This document shows positions 44,980-53,705 of a DNA stretch of 64,000 bases, in pieces (positions within the stretch are counted from its first letter, which is position 1; each line of letters opens with the position of its first letter). The notes under the pieces are model-generated. The model was not told the DNA's origin. It saw nothing but the letters and a program-made list of their open reading frames with translations, and did not search any database. Source of the DNA: Hamadaea sp013361475 (GTDB lineage Bacteria > Actinomycetota > Actinomycetes > Mycobacteriales > Micromonosporaceae). A program made the translations under genes and the position numbers. The DNA lies in contig NZ_JBFAHM010000018.1 of assembly GCF_040654195.1 (NCBI RefSeq), positions 1 to 64,000 on the forward strand, in the 5' to 3' direction.

Positions 44980-45639
44980 TCAGAAGAGGGTCAGCTCGTC
45001 CTTGACGAAGCCCCGCAGCCGGTCGTAGTCCACGACCACGCAGCGGATCCCGCGGTCCTCGGCGAGCACCCGGGCCTGCGGCTTGATCTCCTGGGCCGCG
45101 AAGACCCCGGCGACCGGCGCGAGCAGCGGGTCGCGGTTCATCAGCTCGAGGTATCGGGTGAGCTGCTCGACTCCGTCGATCTCGCCCCGTCGCTTGATCT
45201 CGACGGCGACGTGCGCCCCGTCGCCGTCCCGGCAGAGCAGGTCGACCGGGCCGATCGCGGTCATGTGCTCCCGGCGGACGAGGGAGTAGCCGACGCCGAA
45301 GGTCTCCGGCTGGGCCGCGAGCAACTGCTGCAGGTGCGCCTCGACGCCGTCCTTCTGCAGGCCCGGGTCGATGCCAAGCTCGTGCGAGGTGTCGCTGAGG
45401 ACCTCCTCCAGGGTGATCCGCAGCTCCTCGCCGCCCTTGTTGACCACTCGCCAGACGCCGTCGCCCTCTTCGAGCTTGCACGGCGGGCTCATCCAGTTCA
45501 GCGGCTTGTACGCGCGATCGTCGGCGTGGATGGAGACCGATCCGTCCGCCTTCACCATGATCAACCGAGTCGCGCTCGGGAGATGCGCCGCGAGGCGTCC
45601 GACATAGTCCACTGAACACCGAGCAATCACCAATCGCAC
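44980..45639 (-). CDS. nucS: Mismatch-specific endonuclease NucS (EndoMS)
   Basis: A 219-residue protein, normal length for actinobacterial NucS. The N-terminal DNA-binding domain runs from MRLVIARCSVDYVGRL to about residue 105. The C-terminal RecB-like nuclease domain has GPVDLLCRDGDGAHVAVEIKRRG with the Asp and Glu-x-Lys active site (about 130-152) and QLTRYLELMNRD. It cuts both strands at G-T, G-G and T-T mismatches and replaces MutSL in actinobacteria; it depends on the beta clamp. Divergent from the DUF4126 gene. Confidence 0.95.
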   Translation of the reverse strand: MRLVIARCSVDYVGRLAAHLPSATRLIMVKADGSVSIHADDRAYKPLNWMSPPCKLEEGDGVWRVVNKGGEELRITLEEVLSDTSHELGIDPGLQKDGVEAHLQQLLAAQPETFGVGYSLVRREHMTAIGPVDLLCRDGDGAHVAVEIKRRGEIDGVEQLTRYLELMNRDPLLAPVAGVFAAQEIKPQARVLAEDRGIRCVVVDYDRLRGFVKDELTLF

Positions 45640-45695
45640 GAAGCGAGCCTATCGTCTGTCCTGCGGGACTGGATTTCGCCTGGCATCCTGAGATC

Positions 45696-46313
45696 GTGCT
45701 TGAAGCGCTCACCGGGACAGGTCTGGCCGGGGCGGCCGGGCTCAACGCCTACATCCCGCTCCTGGCGATCGGTCTGCTCGACCGGTACACGAGCTTGATC
45801 ACACTGCCGGACAGCTGGAAGTGGCTGAGCAACGGCTGGGTCCTGATCATCCTCGCGGTCCTGCTCGCGGTCGAGTTGGTGGCCGACAAGGTGCCGTTGG
45901 TCGATCACGCCAACGACGTGATCCAGACCGTCGTCCGGCCGACCGCCGGCGGTCTGGCGTTCACCGCCGGGTCGACGTCGGAGACGGTGACCGTCACCGA
46001 TCCGGGAAGCTTCTTCGAGTCCAAGCAGTGGGTCCCGATGTTGATCGGCATCATCCTGGCCGGGACGGTGCACCTGACCAAGGCGGCCGCCCGGCCCGTG
46101 GTCAACACCCTCACGCTCGGCATCGGAACGCCGATCGTGTCCACCGCGGAGGACGCCACGAGCGCCACCCTCTCGGTCGTCGCCATCATCATTCCCGTCC
46201 TCGTGATCCTGTTCATCGGCTTGTTCGTCTGGCTCATGTGGTGGGTGATCACCCGGCGACGGCGGCGGGCCCGGGCACGGGCGATGGCGGGGGCGACGCA
46301 GTACACGCAGTAA
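45696..46313 (+). CDS. DUF4126 family membrane protein
   Basis: A 205-residue protein matching the DUF4126 pattern: LEALTGTGLAGAAGLNAYIPLLAIGLLDR at the start, KVPLVDHANDVIQTVVRPTAGGL in the middle, and four or five membrane helices with a basic C-terminus. Function unknown. GTG start at 45696, only 56 bp from the divergent nucS start, so the two share a promoter region. Confidence 0.85.
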   Translation: MLEALTGTGLAGAAGLNAYIPLLAIGLLDRYTSLITLPDSWKWLSNGWVLIILAVLLAVELVADKVPLVDHANDVIQTVVRPTAGGLAFTAGSTSETVTVTDPGSFFESKQWVPMLIGIILAGTVHLTKAAARPVVNTLTLGIGTPIVSTAEDATSATLSVVAIIIPVLVILFIGLFVWLMWWVITRRRRRARARAMAGATQYTQ

Positions 46314-46343
46314 CCGCTGGTCACGGCGGGCGTTGATCACGAT

Positions 46344-47429
46344 GTGCGTATCCGGTTTGCCGCTTTTGTGACGATTGCCCTGGCCGTCCTGGCCCTGCCC
46401 GAGGTGGCGTACGCCGCGGCCGACGGCAGCTACGCGGCCTGGTCCCGGTCCGGCAGCAGCGGAGCCTGGCAGGCCACCGGTACGCCGGCCGCCGGATTCC
46501 CGATCGCCACGGTGGAGTCGAACGCATCCACAGTGGCCGTCCCGTCCGGGGCGACCACCTTCCTCGGTCCGCAGACGCCGCCCGGCCAGGTGTACGGCAG
46601 CTCGCAGGGGCAGACCTACCTGAACATCAGCACCGCGGCCGGCTTCGACACGTCGACCACGACAATGACCTTCGACGCCGCGACGCCGGGGAAGAACTGG
46701 GCGTTCGTCATCGGCGACCTGGACGCCGACACCGTGACGATCTCGGGCACCGACGCCGACGGCGACCCGGTGTCCCCCGCCGATCTCGGGTTCCAGGGCA
46801 CCTTCAACTACTGCGCGTACTCGCCGAAGCCGGGCGGGTGCACCGGGCCGGGTCCGTTCACCGACGTGCCGACCTGGTCGGCCGACACCGCCACGCTGGT
46901 CGGGAACACCCTCGACACGTTCGGCGCGGCTGCCTGGTTCCAGCCGACCACGGCGCTCAAGACCCTGACCTTCCGCTTCTCGCGGCTCGTCGGGGCGCCG
47001 ATCTTCCAGCTCTGGCTCGCCGCCAAGGCGGTCCCGGTCGTCGTCCCGGTCAAGGGAGTCACCGGCGACTGCCCGGCGACGATCGAACTCGACAAGACCG
47101 ACGGCAGCCCGATCCTGGACGCCGACGGCAAGCCGGTCACGGCGACGACCGGCGCGGACGGGGTCGCCACGTTCGACGCCGTGGCGGACGGCACCTACCA
47201 GCTGCACATGCAGAATCCGAAGTGCGGCAAGACGGTCAAGGACCCGTACTTCACGATCGTGGTGGACACGAGCAAGGGTCCGGTCCGGGTGCCCGCCAAC
47301 ACCTTCGTCGTCGACGTCCCCGAGCTGGCCGACACCGGTCTGCACACGTCACGGCTGCTCGCCGCCGGGGCGCTCATCCTGCTCTCGGGCGCGGCGCTGG
47401 TCCTGGCCGGGCGGCGGCGTACGCGCTGA
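46344..47429 (+). CDS. Cell-wall-anchored surface protein (LPXTG-like)
   Basis: A 361-residue exported protein. The signal peptide ends near AYA-A (about residue 24). The mature part has a jelly-roll-like region (FDAATPGKNWAFVIGDLDADTVTISG) and a SpaA/Cna-B-like domain (TIELDKTDGSPILDADGKPVTATTGADGVATF, about 245-290). The end has ELADTG, a hydrophobic stretch (about 333-355) and RRRTR. That is a sortase-like layout, with LADTG in place of LPxTG, as in class E sortase substrates of the LAxTG type. The GTG at 46344 is the start. Probably displayed at the cell surface. Confidence 0.78.
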   Translation: MRIRFAAFVTIALAVLALPEVAYAAADGSYAAWSRSGSSGAWQATGTPAAGFPIATVESNASTVAVPSGATTFLGPQTPPGQVYGSSQGQTYLNISTAAGFDTSTTTMTFDAATPGKNWAFVIGDLDADTVTISGTDADGDPVSPADLGFQGTFNYCAYSPKPGGCTGPGPFTDVPTWSADTATLVGNTLDTFGAAAWFQPTTALKTLTFRFSRLVGAPIFQLWLAAKAVPVVVPVKGVTGDCPATIELDKTDGSPILDADGKPVTATTGADGVATFDAVADGTYQLHMQNPKCGKTVKDPYFTIVVDTSKGPVRVPANTFVVDVPELADTGLHTSRLLAAGALILLSGAALVLAGRRRTR

Positions 47430-47433
47430 CGGC

Positions 47434-48426
47434 TCAGGCGAGTCCGTTGGCTCGCAGCAGCGCGCTGCCGACCGAGGTCACCTCGTAGTAGACCTCGCGG
47501 CCGTGCCGGGCGCGGCGAGCCAGCCCGGCGTCGTGGAGCGCCGTCAGATGCTGGGAGACCGCCCCCAAGGACAGCCCGGTACGCCGAGCCAGGCCGCTCG
47601 TCGTGGCCGGCCCGATCAGGAGTGTGAACACCTCGGCGCGGGCCGGTCCGAGCACCCGGCCGAGGGCGGCCCCACCGACGCCGGAGGCGGCCGACCACAG
47701 CGTCCCGACGGCGCGGACCGGATAGACGCCGGCCGGCTGCGACTCGTCGCGTACGGTGCACAGCAGCCGCCGGTCGGCGAAGACGCTGGGCATCAGCGGC
47801 AGGCCCCGCCCGGCGACGGTCAGCTGGAGATCCCACGGGTCCTCGCAGATGAGCCGATCGCCTTCCCAGCGTGTGTTCGGCGCCAAGGTCTCGAAGAGCA
47901 GCCGCAGGCCGCCTCGTGACAACTGCCGCGTCCGGTACGCGATGTCGCCGTCGAGCAGCGCCTGCATCCGGGGCCAGTGCGGGGCGATGGCGACGCGGTG
48001 CCAGGCCTCGATCGCCGTACCCAGGTCGGGCAGGGCTTCCTCGGGGTGATCCGCCGCCGTCCGGGCCGCCCGGGTGATCGGCGTCCAACCGGCGCAGGCC
48101 AGGATGTCGGCCCGCACGGTCTCCGGCGGCGTCGCGAGGACGACGGCCAGCTCGTCGCGGAAGTCGCCGTGACGGCCGGGCGGCGGTGGCGTGAGGAAGT
48201 CGGGCAGCCACGAACCGGGCCGGACGAACTCCGCCAAGTACGCCCAACGCGCCGCCGCGTCGGGGTCCACGGCCAGCGCCTCGCGTACGGCTCGGAACCA
48301 AGGGCTCAGGGCGGGAAACCGGCCCGGATCGGCGTACGCCCGGACGGAGAAGACCGTCTCCCAGAGCGGCGAGGTGCAGAAGCGGACGTCGGTCAGGTCG
48401 CCGACCTCGAACCGCACCTCACTCAC
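47434..48426 (-). CDS. ArsR-type winged-helix transcriptional regulator
   Basis: A 330-residue regulator with a large N-terminal domain of unknown ligand specificity and a C-terminal winged helix (about 265-325) with GLARRTGLSLGAVSQHLTALHDAGLARRARHGREVYYEV. I chose the GTG at 48426 (MSEVRFEVGDL) because AGGTGG lies five bases upstream; GTG 48435 is an alternative. Divergent from an MFS exporter, with a palindrome between them. It likely represses both genes. Confidence 0.83.
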   Translation of the reverse strand: MSEVRFEVGDLTDVRFCTSPLWETVFSVRAYADPGRFPALSPWFRAVREALAVDPDAAARWAYLAEFVRPGSWLPDFLTPPPPGRHGDFRDELAVVLATPPETVRADILACAGWTPITRAARTAADHPEEALPDLGTAIEAWHRVAIAPHWPRMQALLDGDIAYRTRQLSRGGLRLLFETLAPNTRWEGDRLICEDPWDLQLTVAGRGLPLMPSVFADRRLLCTVRDESQPAGVYPVRAVGTLWSAASGVGGAALGRVLGPARAEVFTLLIGPATTSGLARRTGLSLGAVSQHLTALHDAGLARRARHGREVYYEVTSVGSALLRANGLA

Positions 48427-48434
48427 AGCGACCA

Positions 48435-48456
48435 CCTTTTAGTCTCGACGAAAAGG
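48435..48456. promoter_or_regulatory. Palindromic operator between regulator and MFS gene
   Basis: CCTTTTAGTCTCGACGAAAAGG is a 22-bp imperfect palindrome (outer arms CCTTTT/AAAAGG, inner GTC/GAC) in the divergent intergenic space. It overlaps the region just upstream of the regulator's ribosome-binding site. This is the expected place for ArsR-type autoregulation and exporter control. Confidence 0.6.
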
Positions 48457-48493
48457 ATATGCCCAGCGTAGTCGCTGGAGTTGGCTGGTCGGC

Positions 48494-49738
48494 ATGCAGA
48501 TCGTCCCCCCACCGGGCGTGGCCCGCGCCCTCACCGTCCGCTCGATCGTGTACGCCACCGGCTCCGGCGTCTTCCAGGCCGGCAGCGCCGTCTTCTTCAC
48601 CCGGTTCCTCGGGCTCTCCGCGACGCAGGTCGGCATCGGGCTGTCCGTCGCCGGTGGACTGACCGTTCTCGGGTCGGTGCCGTTGGGCGCCCTCGTCGAC
48701 CGGTTCGGCGCCCGGCGTACGTGGATCGTGGCGGGCGTGCTGGAGGCGCTGCTGTTCCTGGCGTACCCGCTGGCCGGGTCGTTCGCGGCGTTCCTGGGCG
48801 TCGCCTGTCTGCTGGCCGTGACCGATCTGCTCACCGGGACCGCCAAGCACGTCTACACCCTGCAGGCGTTGCCGCCCGAAGAGCGAGTACGCGCCCTGGC
48901 GTACCAGCGCAGCGCGCTCAACGTCGGGTTCACCGCCGGTGCCGCGCTGTCCGGGATCGCCCTCGCCGTCGGCACGCGGTCGGCGTACCTGACGCTCGTC
49001 CTGGCCAATGGCGTGGTCCTGATGGTCACCGCGATCCTGATCGCCCGCCTGCCGAGGGTGGCCACGACCGCGAGCGCGCCACGGACGTCGTTCTTCGCGG
49101 TGCTGGCGGACCGGCCGTTTCTCGCGGTGAGCGGCGTGAACGGGGTGCTGCAGGCGCACCAGACGCTGTTCGGCGTCGTGCTTCCCCTGTGGACGCTCAG
49201 CCGGACGGACGCCCCGCCGGTGGTGGTGCCGGCGTTGTTCATGGTGAACACCGTGCTCGCGGTGGTCTTCCAGGTACGCGCCAGCCGGGGCAGCGAGACT
49301 CCCGACGGTGCGGCGAAAGCGTTGCGCCGCAGCGGATTCAGCATCGCGATCGCGGCTCTCCTGCTCGGCGCGGCCGCCCTGACCGCCGGACCGCTCACCA
49401 TCGCCGTCCTCGCCTTGGGGACCGTGATGCTCACAGTGGGCGAACTGACGCAGTCGGCCGGGGCCTGGGGCATCACCGCGAGCGTGCCCCCGGAGAACCG
49501 GCGCGGCGAATACACCGGCCTGTTCCGGCTCGGCGGGCAGGCGCAGCAGTCGCTCGCCCCGGCCGGGCTGACCGTCCTGGCGGTGAACACCGGCGGCTGG
49601 GGCTGGCTCGCCGTCGCGGCGTTGATGCTGGTCGCGGGGCATTACGCGCCCGCCGCCGTCCGATGGGTGCTCAGGACGCCCCGACTGGGAGCCGTGCCGG
49701 AAACCGACCCGGTACCAACCCTCGCCGCGGTTCGTTGA
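48494..49738 (+). CDS. MFS transporter
   Basis: A 414-residue major facilitator with 12 predicted helices. The conserved loop motif GALVDRFGARRTW (about 67-79) lies between helices 2 and 3. Probably a drug or metabolite exporter; substrate unknown. It is controlled most likely by the divergent ArsR-type regulator through the palindrome at 48435-48456. Confidence 0.85.
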   Translation: MQIVPPPGVARALTVRSIVYATGSGVFQAGSAVFFTRFLGLSATQVGIGLSVAGGLTVLGSVPLGALVDRFGARRTWIVAGVLEALLFLAYPLAGSFAAFLGVACLLAVTDLLTGTAKHVYTLQALPPEERVRALAYQRSALNVGFTAGAALSGIALAVGTRSAYLTLVLANGVVLMVTAILIARLPRVATTASAPRTSFFAVLADRPFLAVSGVNGVLQAHQTLFGVVLPLWTLSRTDAPPVVVPALFMVNTVLAVVFQVRASRGSETPDGAAKALRRSGFSIAIAALLLGAAALTAGPLTIAVLALGTVMLTVGELTQSAGAWGITASVPPENRRGEYTGLFRLGGQAQQSLAPAGLTVLAVNTGGWGWLAVAALMLVAGHYAPAAVRWVLRTPRLGAVPETDPVPTLAAVR

Positions 49739-49841
49739 GCTTCGTGAATCGGCGTGTCGTCGTTCCGCAACGCCGGAGTCGCGCGGAATACTAACGGACA
49801 AATTGGTGTAAAACTGCACGTATCCACCCTCGGGAGGTGCC

Positions 49842-50102
49842 GTGGCGAGCGTCGCGGAGGTCAAGGCGGCCATTGACGCCGCCATGCTGCACGTGCAGGA
49901 GAGTCAGGACGCCGTCCGCGCGGCCAACGATCGGCTGGGCGAGGCCCAGCTGAGCCTGGCGGTGGCGGTCGAGGGCTCCGGCCACGACAACGTCACCGCC
50001 GCTCAGGCCGCCCTGGCCCAGGCCGCGAACGAACTCGAGGAATGCCTCACCGCCACACTGACCGCGGTCGACCAGGCCCAGACCTACGTTGCGGGGTTGT
50101 GA
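49842..50102 (+). CDS. Small helical-hairpin protein, first gene of the ATPase operon
   Basis: An 86-residue, Ala-rich acidic protein. It is predicted to fold as two long helices (about 2-42 and 50-83) joined by EGSGHDN. The size and hairpin shape recall WXG100 proteins, but there is no WxG and no YxxxD/E tail. It aligns by eye with the N-terminal hairpin of the next protein. It has a GTG start with GGGAGG upstream, and its stop shares a base with the next ATG (TGATG). Function unknown; likely a partner or cargo of the ATPase. Confidence 0.72.
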   Translation: MASVAEVKAAIDAAMLHVQESQDAVRAANDRLGEAQLSLAVAVEGSGHDNVTAAQAALAQAANELEECLTATLTAVDQAQTYVAGL

Positions 50103-51070
50103 TGAGTCTCGTTCAGGATCTCGGGGACCAGCTCCGGGTCGTCCGGGAGGATCTCCCGATCGTCGAGGTCAGCGCCGCCGCCGAACGGCTGCGGATGGCC
50201 GGCGGGCTGCTCGCCTGGGTCATGCACGCCACGGGCGACCCGCAGCGCGTACCGCAGTTGGGCGGGGCGGCCGACCGCCTCGAATCCGCCGCCGGCCTCA
50301 TGCGGTCGGCACACGACGCGCTCGACGCGTACGCGCTGGCCCTCGGCCTAGCCGCGGACTCGGTGGGGACCACGCAGTCCTGGGGCGCGAGCGCTCCTGT
50401 GGTGCCCACGCAGGGCCGCTCGGCCGACGTGCCGTTGAGCGACTGGTGGGCCGAGCGGGTCCGGGTGCTGGCCGGTCGTGGGGCGCTCGACGACCTGGTC
50501 ACCTCGGCCACCACCGACGACCCGGCGGAAACCAGCACCGAACTGCTGCGCCGCTGTGTGTCCGCGACGCTCGACGAACGCCCGGCCAAGCTGCACCGCG
50601 AGCTGGCCTCAGCCGGCCCGGCCGTGGGTCTCGGCCTCGCGGCGGTCGCGCCGCCGCTGCTCCGGCACCTCGCGGCCGAGCTGGTCGGTCACCCGCCGCG
50701 GCTAGAGGATTTGGCGAGGGTACGCCGAGCGGCCCTCGTCCACAGGGGACTGCTGCCGGAGCTGTCCCCGGAGGCGGCCGAGGAGATCGTCGCCCGGGTC
50801 TGCCACGCGACCCCGCAACGGCGGAGTGAAGGCTCGCCGACCCATCCGGTCGACACCGCGGCCGCCGCGGTACTGGTCACCGCCGGACTGCTGGCCGCCA
50901 CCGGCCGGGGAGCGAGCGAACTCCACGCCGTCGTCGAGGAGGAACAGCGTCGCCGGGCCGCCGCCGCCGACTCGACCATGCGACGGGCCCTGCGCGTGGG
51001 CGACCCGTCGCGGCGCCGCAGCGCGGTCGACGCGCTCGCCGACGAGACGCCGGTCGGTGGTGCCTCCTGA
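50102..51070 (+). CDS. Unrecognised helical protein, second gene of the ATPase operon
   Basis: A 322-residue mostly helical protein. Residues about 1-85 form a hairpin resembling the preceding small protein, with a TGDPQRVPQL turn followed by A-RLESAAGLMRSAHDALDAYALAL. After a linker, residues 120-300 are Ala/Leu/Arg-rich helices without recognised motifs. No signal peptide or membrane helix is certain. Translational coupling on both sides (TGATG before, overlap with the ATPase gene after) shows it is made in step with the ATPase. Confidence 0.68.
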   Translation: MSLVQDLGDQLRVVREDLPIVEVSAAAERLRMAGGLLAWVMHATGDPQRVPQLGGAADRLESAAGLMRSAHDALDAYALALGLAADSVGTTQSWGASAPVVPTQGRSADVPLSDWWAERVRVLAGRGALDDLVTSATTDDPAETSTELLRRCVSATLDERPAKLHRELASAGPAVGLGLAAVAPPLLRHLAAELVGHPPRLEDLARVRRAALVHRGLLPELSPEAAEEIVARVCHATPQRRSEGSPTHPVDTAAAAVLVTAGLLAATGRGASELHAVVEEEQRRRAAAADSTMRRALRVGDPSRRRSAVDALADETPVGGAS

Positions 51071-53705
51071 TTTCCCGCGGGGACCACTGGTCTCCGCAGT
51101 ACGCCGGGACCTCGCCGCCGCGCGGGCAGCCGCCCGCTCGGCGCTGATCGCGGCCACCGTCGCGCACGCCGAGGCCCAGGCGCAACGGGACGCGGTAGCC
51201 GGGCGGAGCCCGGAGCGCCATCGAGCACTGGCAGCCGAACGGGACGCCCTCATCCAGGCGGCCGAGGAGAAGCTGCGCCGGGAGACGGCGACGGTGACCG
51301 AGGCGCTGTCGGCGCTCGCGGGCGCGGCGGCGCCGGGTGCGGCCGGGGAGACCTGGCCGGTCTGGACGGCCACACCGGGTTCGGCGCCGACCATGGACCG
51401 CGCCGGGCTGCTCCGCGTCGGAGTGATCGACCACGATCCGCCGCTGCCCGCGCTGCTGCCTCTGTTGGACACGGCCCATCTCGTGCTGGCCGGGCCGGAA
51501 CCGTCCACGCTGGACGGAGTCATCGCCGGGCTGCTGCTGCGCATGCTCGGCTCGGTTCCGGCGGGCGGCGTACGCCTCTGGATCTACGACCCGGGGCACC
51601 TGGGCGGTGCGCTCGCCGGCTTCGCACCACTCGCCGCCGCCGAGCTGACCACCTACGTCGGACCCGGCGGGCTGTCGGCCACCCTCGACGACCTGGCCGC
51701 CCAGATCCAGCGCATCAACGAGACGGTCCTCGCCGGGGAGCACGCCAGCGTCGCCGCGGCGGCTCGCGTACTGGGGCGACGGCCGGAGCCCTGGCGGGTG
51801 CTGGTGCTGCTGGCCGACTCCACCGACTTGTCGAGTGCACAGCAGGCGCAGCTGGATCGGGTCGTCCGGGCCGGGGTCGCCGCCGGAGTACACGTGATCA
51901 GCCGTGGACTTCCGCTGCCCGTACGCGACGACGTCCAGACCGTCTCGGTCGTCGACGGGTGGGCCGCGCGTACCAGTCTGACCGGGGACCTGACCGTCCT
52001 GCTGGATCCGCCCCCACCGGCCGAACTCGTGACCGGCTTCGCCAAGGAGCTGGCGGCCGGGCCGCCGCCCGCCACGGTGGACGCGCTGCTCCCGGCGGAG
52101 ATGTGGACCGAGTCGTCGGCCCGGCACCTGCGCGCGCCCATCGGCGAGGGCACCGAGGGCGACCTGGTCGAGCTGACCCTCGGCGACGACCCGCCGCACG
52201 CGCTGATCGGCGGCCCGTCCGGTTCCGGCAAGACGAACCTGCTCTACTGCTGGCTCGCCGGGCTCACGAGCCGCTACTCCCCCGAAGAGCTCGAACTCCA
52301 TCTGCTCGACTTCAAGGAGGGCGTCTCGTTCGCGCGGTTCGCGCCCTCACCGCGGGATCCGAGCTGGCTTCCCCAGGTACGCCTCGTCGGCGTGAACATC
52401 AACTCCGACCGGGAGTTCGGCCTGGCCCTGCTGCGCCACCTGGCCGCCGAACTGAAGCGCCGGGCGGCGGCCGCCAAGAAGCACGAGGCGACCAAGCTCG
52501 CCGAGCTGCGCGCCGAGGACCCGGACGGCCACTGGCCCCGGATCGTGGCGATCATCGACGAATTCCAGGTCCTGCTCGGCGAACGGGACGCGGTCACCAC
52601 CGAAGCCGTCGCGTTGCTGGAGGACCTCGCCCGGCGAGGCCGGTCCCAGGGCATCCACCTGGTGCTGGCCAGCCAGGACGTGACCGGCATCGAGGCGTTG
52701 TGGGGCCGGTCGGCGCTGGTCGCCCAGTTCACGCTGCGGATCGCGTTGCCCAAGGCGCGCCGCATCCTCGGCGAGACCAACCTCGCCGCCGAGCTGATCC
52801 CCCGGCATCACGCGGTCGTCAACGCCGACTCCGGCGCGGTCGGGGCCAACCAGATCGTCAAGCTGCCCGACGCCGGCGACCGTACGCGCTGGCAGGAGAT
52901 CCAGACGCGGTTCTGGACGAGGACCGATGGGCTGCTCGACCCGCCGCGCCTGTTCGACGGCGAAGCGGTGCCCACCTTCCCGGTGCTCCCGAGTACGCCG
53001 CCCGACTTCGCCAAAGACGGTGCGGTCGCCCTGCTCGGGGAGACCATCGACGTCGCCCGGCGACCGGCGACGCTCCGGCTCACCCGCAGTCCCGGGCGCA
53101 ACCTGGCCGTGCTCGGCACGCGTACGCCGGAAGCCTGCGCGATCCTCACGTCGGCCGGGCTGACCTTGGCCCGTCAGCACGAACCGGGGACGGCGGACTT
53201 CCTCGTCGCCTGCCTCGACCCCGACGCCGAACCGGCCGCCAAGGCGCTCGCCGTCGAACTGCCCGGCTGCGTGTGGCACGACGAGGACAGTCTGCTGCCG
53301 ATGCTGACCCACCTGGCCCAGCTGGACACCGACCGGCCCCGGTATGTCTTCGCCTTCGCCCTCGACGCGGCGGCGCCGCAGCTCGCGGCGAAACGAGGGC
53401 CCGGCGAGCCGACCGGTCACGACCTGCTGCGCACAGTGCTGCACCGTGGCCCCGAGCGGCGTACGCATCTGCTGGGCTGGTGGCGGTCGGTGCCCCGGCT
53501 CCGCGACGACCTCGGCGGCATCGCCGCGCGCCTCGACTCCGTCGGCGCGTGGATCGCGTTGGACGTGCACGGTCAGGAACTGGCCCCGCTGTCGGCGCAG
53601 CCCGGTGGACCCGCCTGGTATCCCCGGCCACATCGAGGACTCTTCTTCGACCGGGCGACCCACCGCGCCCCGGAAATCCTCATCCCGTACGAGGTCACCC
53701 TGTGA
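51060..53705 (+). CDS. FtsK/SpoIIIE (EccC-like) ATPase with one intact P-loop
   Basis: An 881-residue ATPase. Residues 20-95 form a coiled coil. There seem to be three RecA-like FtsK domains in tandem. The first (about 130-330) lacks a Walker A: HLVLAGPEPSTLDGVIAG stands in its place. The second (about 375-600) is intact, with GGPSGSGKTN (384-393), IIDEFQVL (about 498-505; D500, E501) and LARRGRSQGIHLVLASQD. The third (about 670-881) is degenerate (GRNLAVLGTRTPEACAIL). This string-of-ATPases layout recalls EccC of type VII secretion more than chromosomal FtsK. No membrane helices. GTG at 51060 or 51057. Confidence 0.8.
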   Translation: MPPDFPRGPLVSAVRRDLAAARAAARSALIAATVAHAEAQAQRDAVAGRSPERHRALAAERDALIQAAEEKLRRETATVTEALSALAGAAAPGAAGETWPVWTATPGSAPTMDRAGLLRVGVIDHDPPLPALLPLLDTAHLVLAGPEPSTLDGVIAGLLLRMLGSVPAGGVRLWIYDPGHLGGALAGFAPLAAAELTTYVGPGGLSATLDDLAAQIQRINETVLAGEHASVAAAARVLGRRPEPWRVLVLLADSTDLSSAQQAQLDRVVRAGVAAGVHVISRGLPLPVRDDVQTVSVVDGWAARTSLTGDLTVLLDPPPPAELVTGFAKELAAGPPPATVDALLPAEMWTESSARHLRAPIGEGTEGDLVELTLGDDPPHALIGGPSGSGKTNLLYCWLAGLTSRYSPEELELHLLDFKEGVSFARFAPSPRDPSWLPQVRLVGVNINSDREFGLALLRHLAAELKRRAAAAKKHEATKLAELRAEDPDGHWPRIVAIIDEFQVLLGERDAVTTEAVALLEDLARRGRSQGIHLVLASQDVTGIEALWGRSALVAQFTLRIALPKARRILGETNLAAELIPRHHAVVNADSGAVGANQIVKLPDAGDRTRWQEIQTRFWTRTDGLLDPPRLFDGEAVPTFPVLPSTPPDFAKDGAVALLGETIDVARRPATLRLTRSPGRNLAVLGTRTPEACAILTSAGLTLARQHEPGTADFLVACLDPDAEPAAKALAVELPGCVWHDEDSLLPMLTHLAQLDTDRPRYVFAFALDAAAPQLAAKRGPGEPTGHDLLRTVLHRGPERRTHLLGWWRSVPRLRDDLGGIAARLDSVGAWIALDVHGQELAPLSAQPGGPAWYPRPHRGLFFDRATHRAPEILIPYEVTL

